Origin: Kudoa neothunni
Lineage: Eukaryota > Cnidaria
Length of the DNA stretch: 64,000 nt
Assembly (NCBI GenBank): GCA_964304625.1
Contig: OZ199839.1
Coordinates: 2,728,001-2,792,000, forward strand
Direction: 5' to 3'
Part shown: piece after piece, positions 62,899 to 64,000 of the stretch
How the letters are laid out: each line of letters begins with the position of its first letter
Numbering within the stretch: the stretch's first letter is position 1
Position numbers and translations under genes: made by a program
Notes under the pieces: generated by a model
Databases searched by the model: none
Told to the model about the DNA's origin: nothing
Seen by the model: only the letters and a program-made list of their open reading frames with translations

Positions 62899-64000
62899 GT
62901 CTAGAGTATCGACGCCACCTTTGGTTGAATTGTAATACATTACAATTTCAGGATTTTTGGTCTCCTTGTTTATCTCAACGTTTTGATGTTGAGAGCTTAA
63001 AAGAATTTCCGATTTGTTTTTCTTCCGGTTGAACTTCACCAGAGTATATTTGTCCTGAACAAGAAATTTGATTTCACTTTCAGTAACTTTTGATGACTGG
63101 AATTCGGGAACAAGAAATTTTTTATATTTCTAACTGCTCCAACAATAGTAGTCTTATTTGAAATAAGGTACCTTGCAAGCGATAAAGTGGTAAAAAAATT
63201 ATCTGTAGTTAAATTTCGATCTTTGCTTAAGTATGGATGCATTAGATCTTTCAATACATTTTCGTCTGGATTATTTCCAATCACTCCATTTCCCTTGCCA
63301 ATGTATATTTTTGCATTGCAGAGGTACGCATATGTTGCATCCCAAAACTCCCAGATTTTGATTCCATACTTACTATTCTTTGATGGAATAAACATTTCGA
63401 AGGAGTATCGCCCTCTAAATGTTACAAACTGCTCATCAACAGTCAACTGAGAGGATGGGTCGTAACTTTCCTTGCATGTCTTCACGAAGCAGTCAAAAAT
63501 ATGTCTAATTGGAGCTAATTTGTCATTACGATTGCCACCACGTCTAATATCAAATCTAATAGATGTTGTAATTTCTTCGAAGCGATTTCTGGATATCTTT
63601 TTTATTATGGATGATAGAACGTATTATTCACTCCAATAAGTATGAATGCACCCAAATAAATGTTGAGTTTTTCCAAATCAATTTTCTTTCTGTTTGGTTT
63701 TTCTAGTCTGATGAATATATTTGTGCAATATACGATCTTATCAAGTATAAAAAAGGTCAAGACATTAATAAATGCTCTCAACGGAGTCTGTCCTAAAAGT
63801 CTTGCTTAATTTGAAAATTCTGGTTTCCTCTTGTATATATTTTCCTGTGTTACTCTCCTTTCAATTCCTGTTGGAGTTTTGTACCACTTTTCTCCGTCTT
63901 TTGACACGACACAAGAGATTTCTGAAGAATCTTCAATACTTTCTTCGCTGTCATTTACATCACAATCGTCTTTATTATTGACCGGTTCATTTGTGGTTTC
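62899..64000 (-). mobile_element. piggyBac element, transposase part, runs off the window
   Basis: Degraded piggyBac transposase on the minus strand. N-terminal part 64000-63490 (EKWYKTPTGIERRVTQENIY), broken by stops. The best block is 63485-63036 with catalytic Asp 1 in QLTVDEQFVTFRGR and Asp 2 in NLTTDNFFTTLSLARYL. A frame change in an A/T run near 63118 leads to VTESEIKFLVQDKY, then GGVDTLD (Asp 3) at 62899-62920. Sequence then stops at the miniature element and the C-terminal Cys-rich domain is not found. Neither TTAA-flanked end is visible. Inactive, but all three Asp motifs survive. Confidence 0.85.

Noticed and set aside
1-64000. LINE, LTR or virus-derived sequence
   Set aside because: No reverse transcriptase, integrase, protease, capsid or envelope motif was recognised in any frame I read.
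1-64000. CRISPR array
   Set aside because: No regularly spaced direct repeats, and the genome is eukaryotic.

Overview
The window is nuclear DNA of an AT-rich animal. The evidence is mitochondrial proteins encoded with targeting presequences, GT-AG introns throughout, and metazoan-type PIP5K and ATP synthase subunit c genes. Introns in confidently assigned genes are mostly 44-80 bp (44, 51 and 51 bp in citrate synthase). Very short introns, high AT content and a dense load of DNA transposons would suit a parasitic flatworm such as a monogenean. That placement is inference and weak. There is one 200-base assembly gap (33023-33222).

Host genes from left to right: the 3' end of lipoyl synthase (1-390, +); an unidentified membrane-anchored protein built of divergent fibronectin-III-like domains, perhaps decaying (2461-4706, +); a DHHC palmitoyltransferase (7381-8714, +); an unidentified helix-rich protein (11883-13640, -); complete mitochondrial citrate synthase (21366-22933, +); a probable mitoribosomal mL46 (38778-39929, +); a type I phosphatidylinositol-4-phosphate 5-kinase with a serine-rich N-terminal extension (58120-51111, -); and ATP synthase Fo subunit c (60619-61238, +). 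Four of the eight (LIAS, CS, mL46, ATP5MC) serve mitochondrial metabolism or translation, but they are unlinked single genes, not an operon. Several short coding-like blocks between them could not be assigned.

The rest is largely a mosaic of cut-and-paste DNA transposons: hAT, Tigger/pogo, piggyBac and their non-autonomous derivatives, plus two tRNA-headed SINE-like repeats. I saw no reverse transcriptase, LTR, capsid or envelope sequence. The most striking element is a 3.8-kb hAT (46545-50355) with perfect terminal inverted repeats, a perfect 8-bp target duplication and an unbroken four-exon transposase. It lies inside an older Tigger copy. A second stack (23167-26356) holds a hAT miniature inside a Tigger, which sits inside another miniature element. 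A third nest, a piggyBac-type element in a hAT-type element, fills the large intron of the PIP5K gene.
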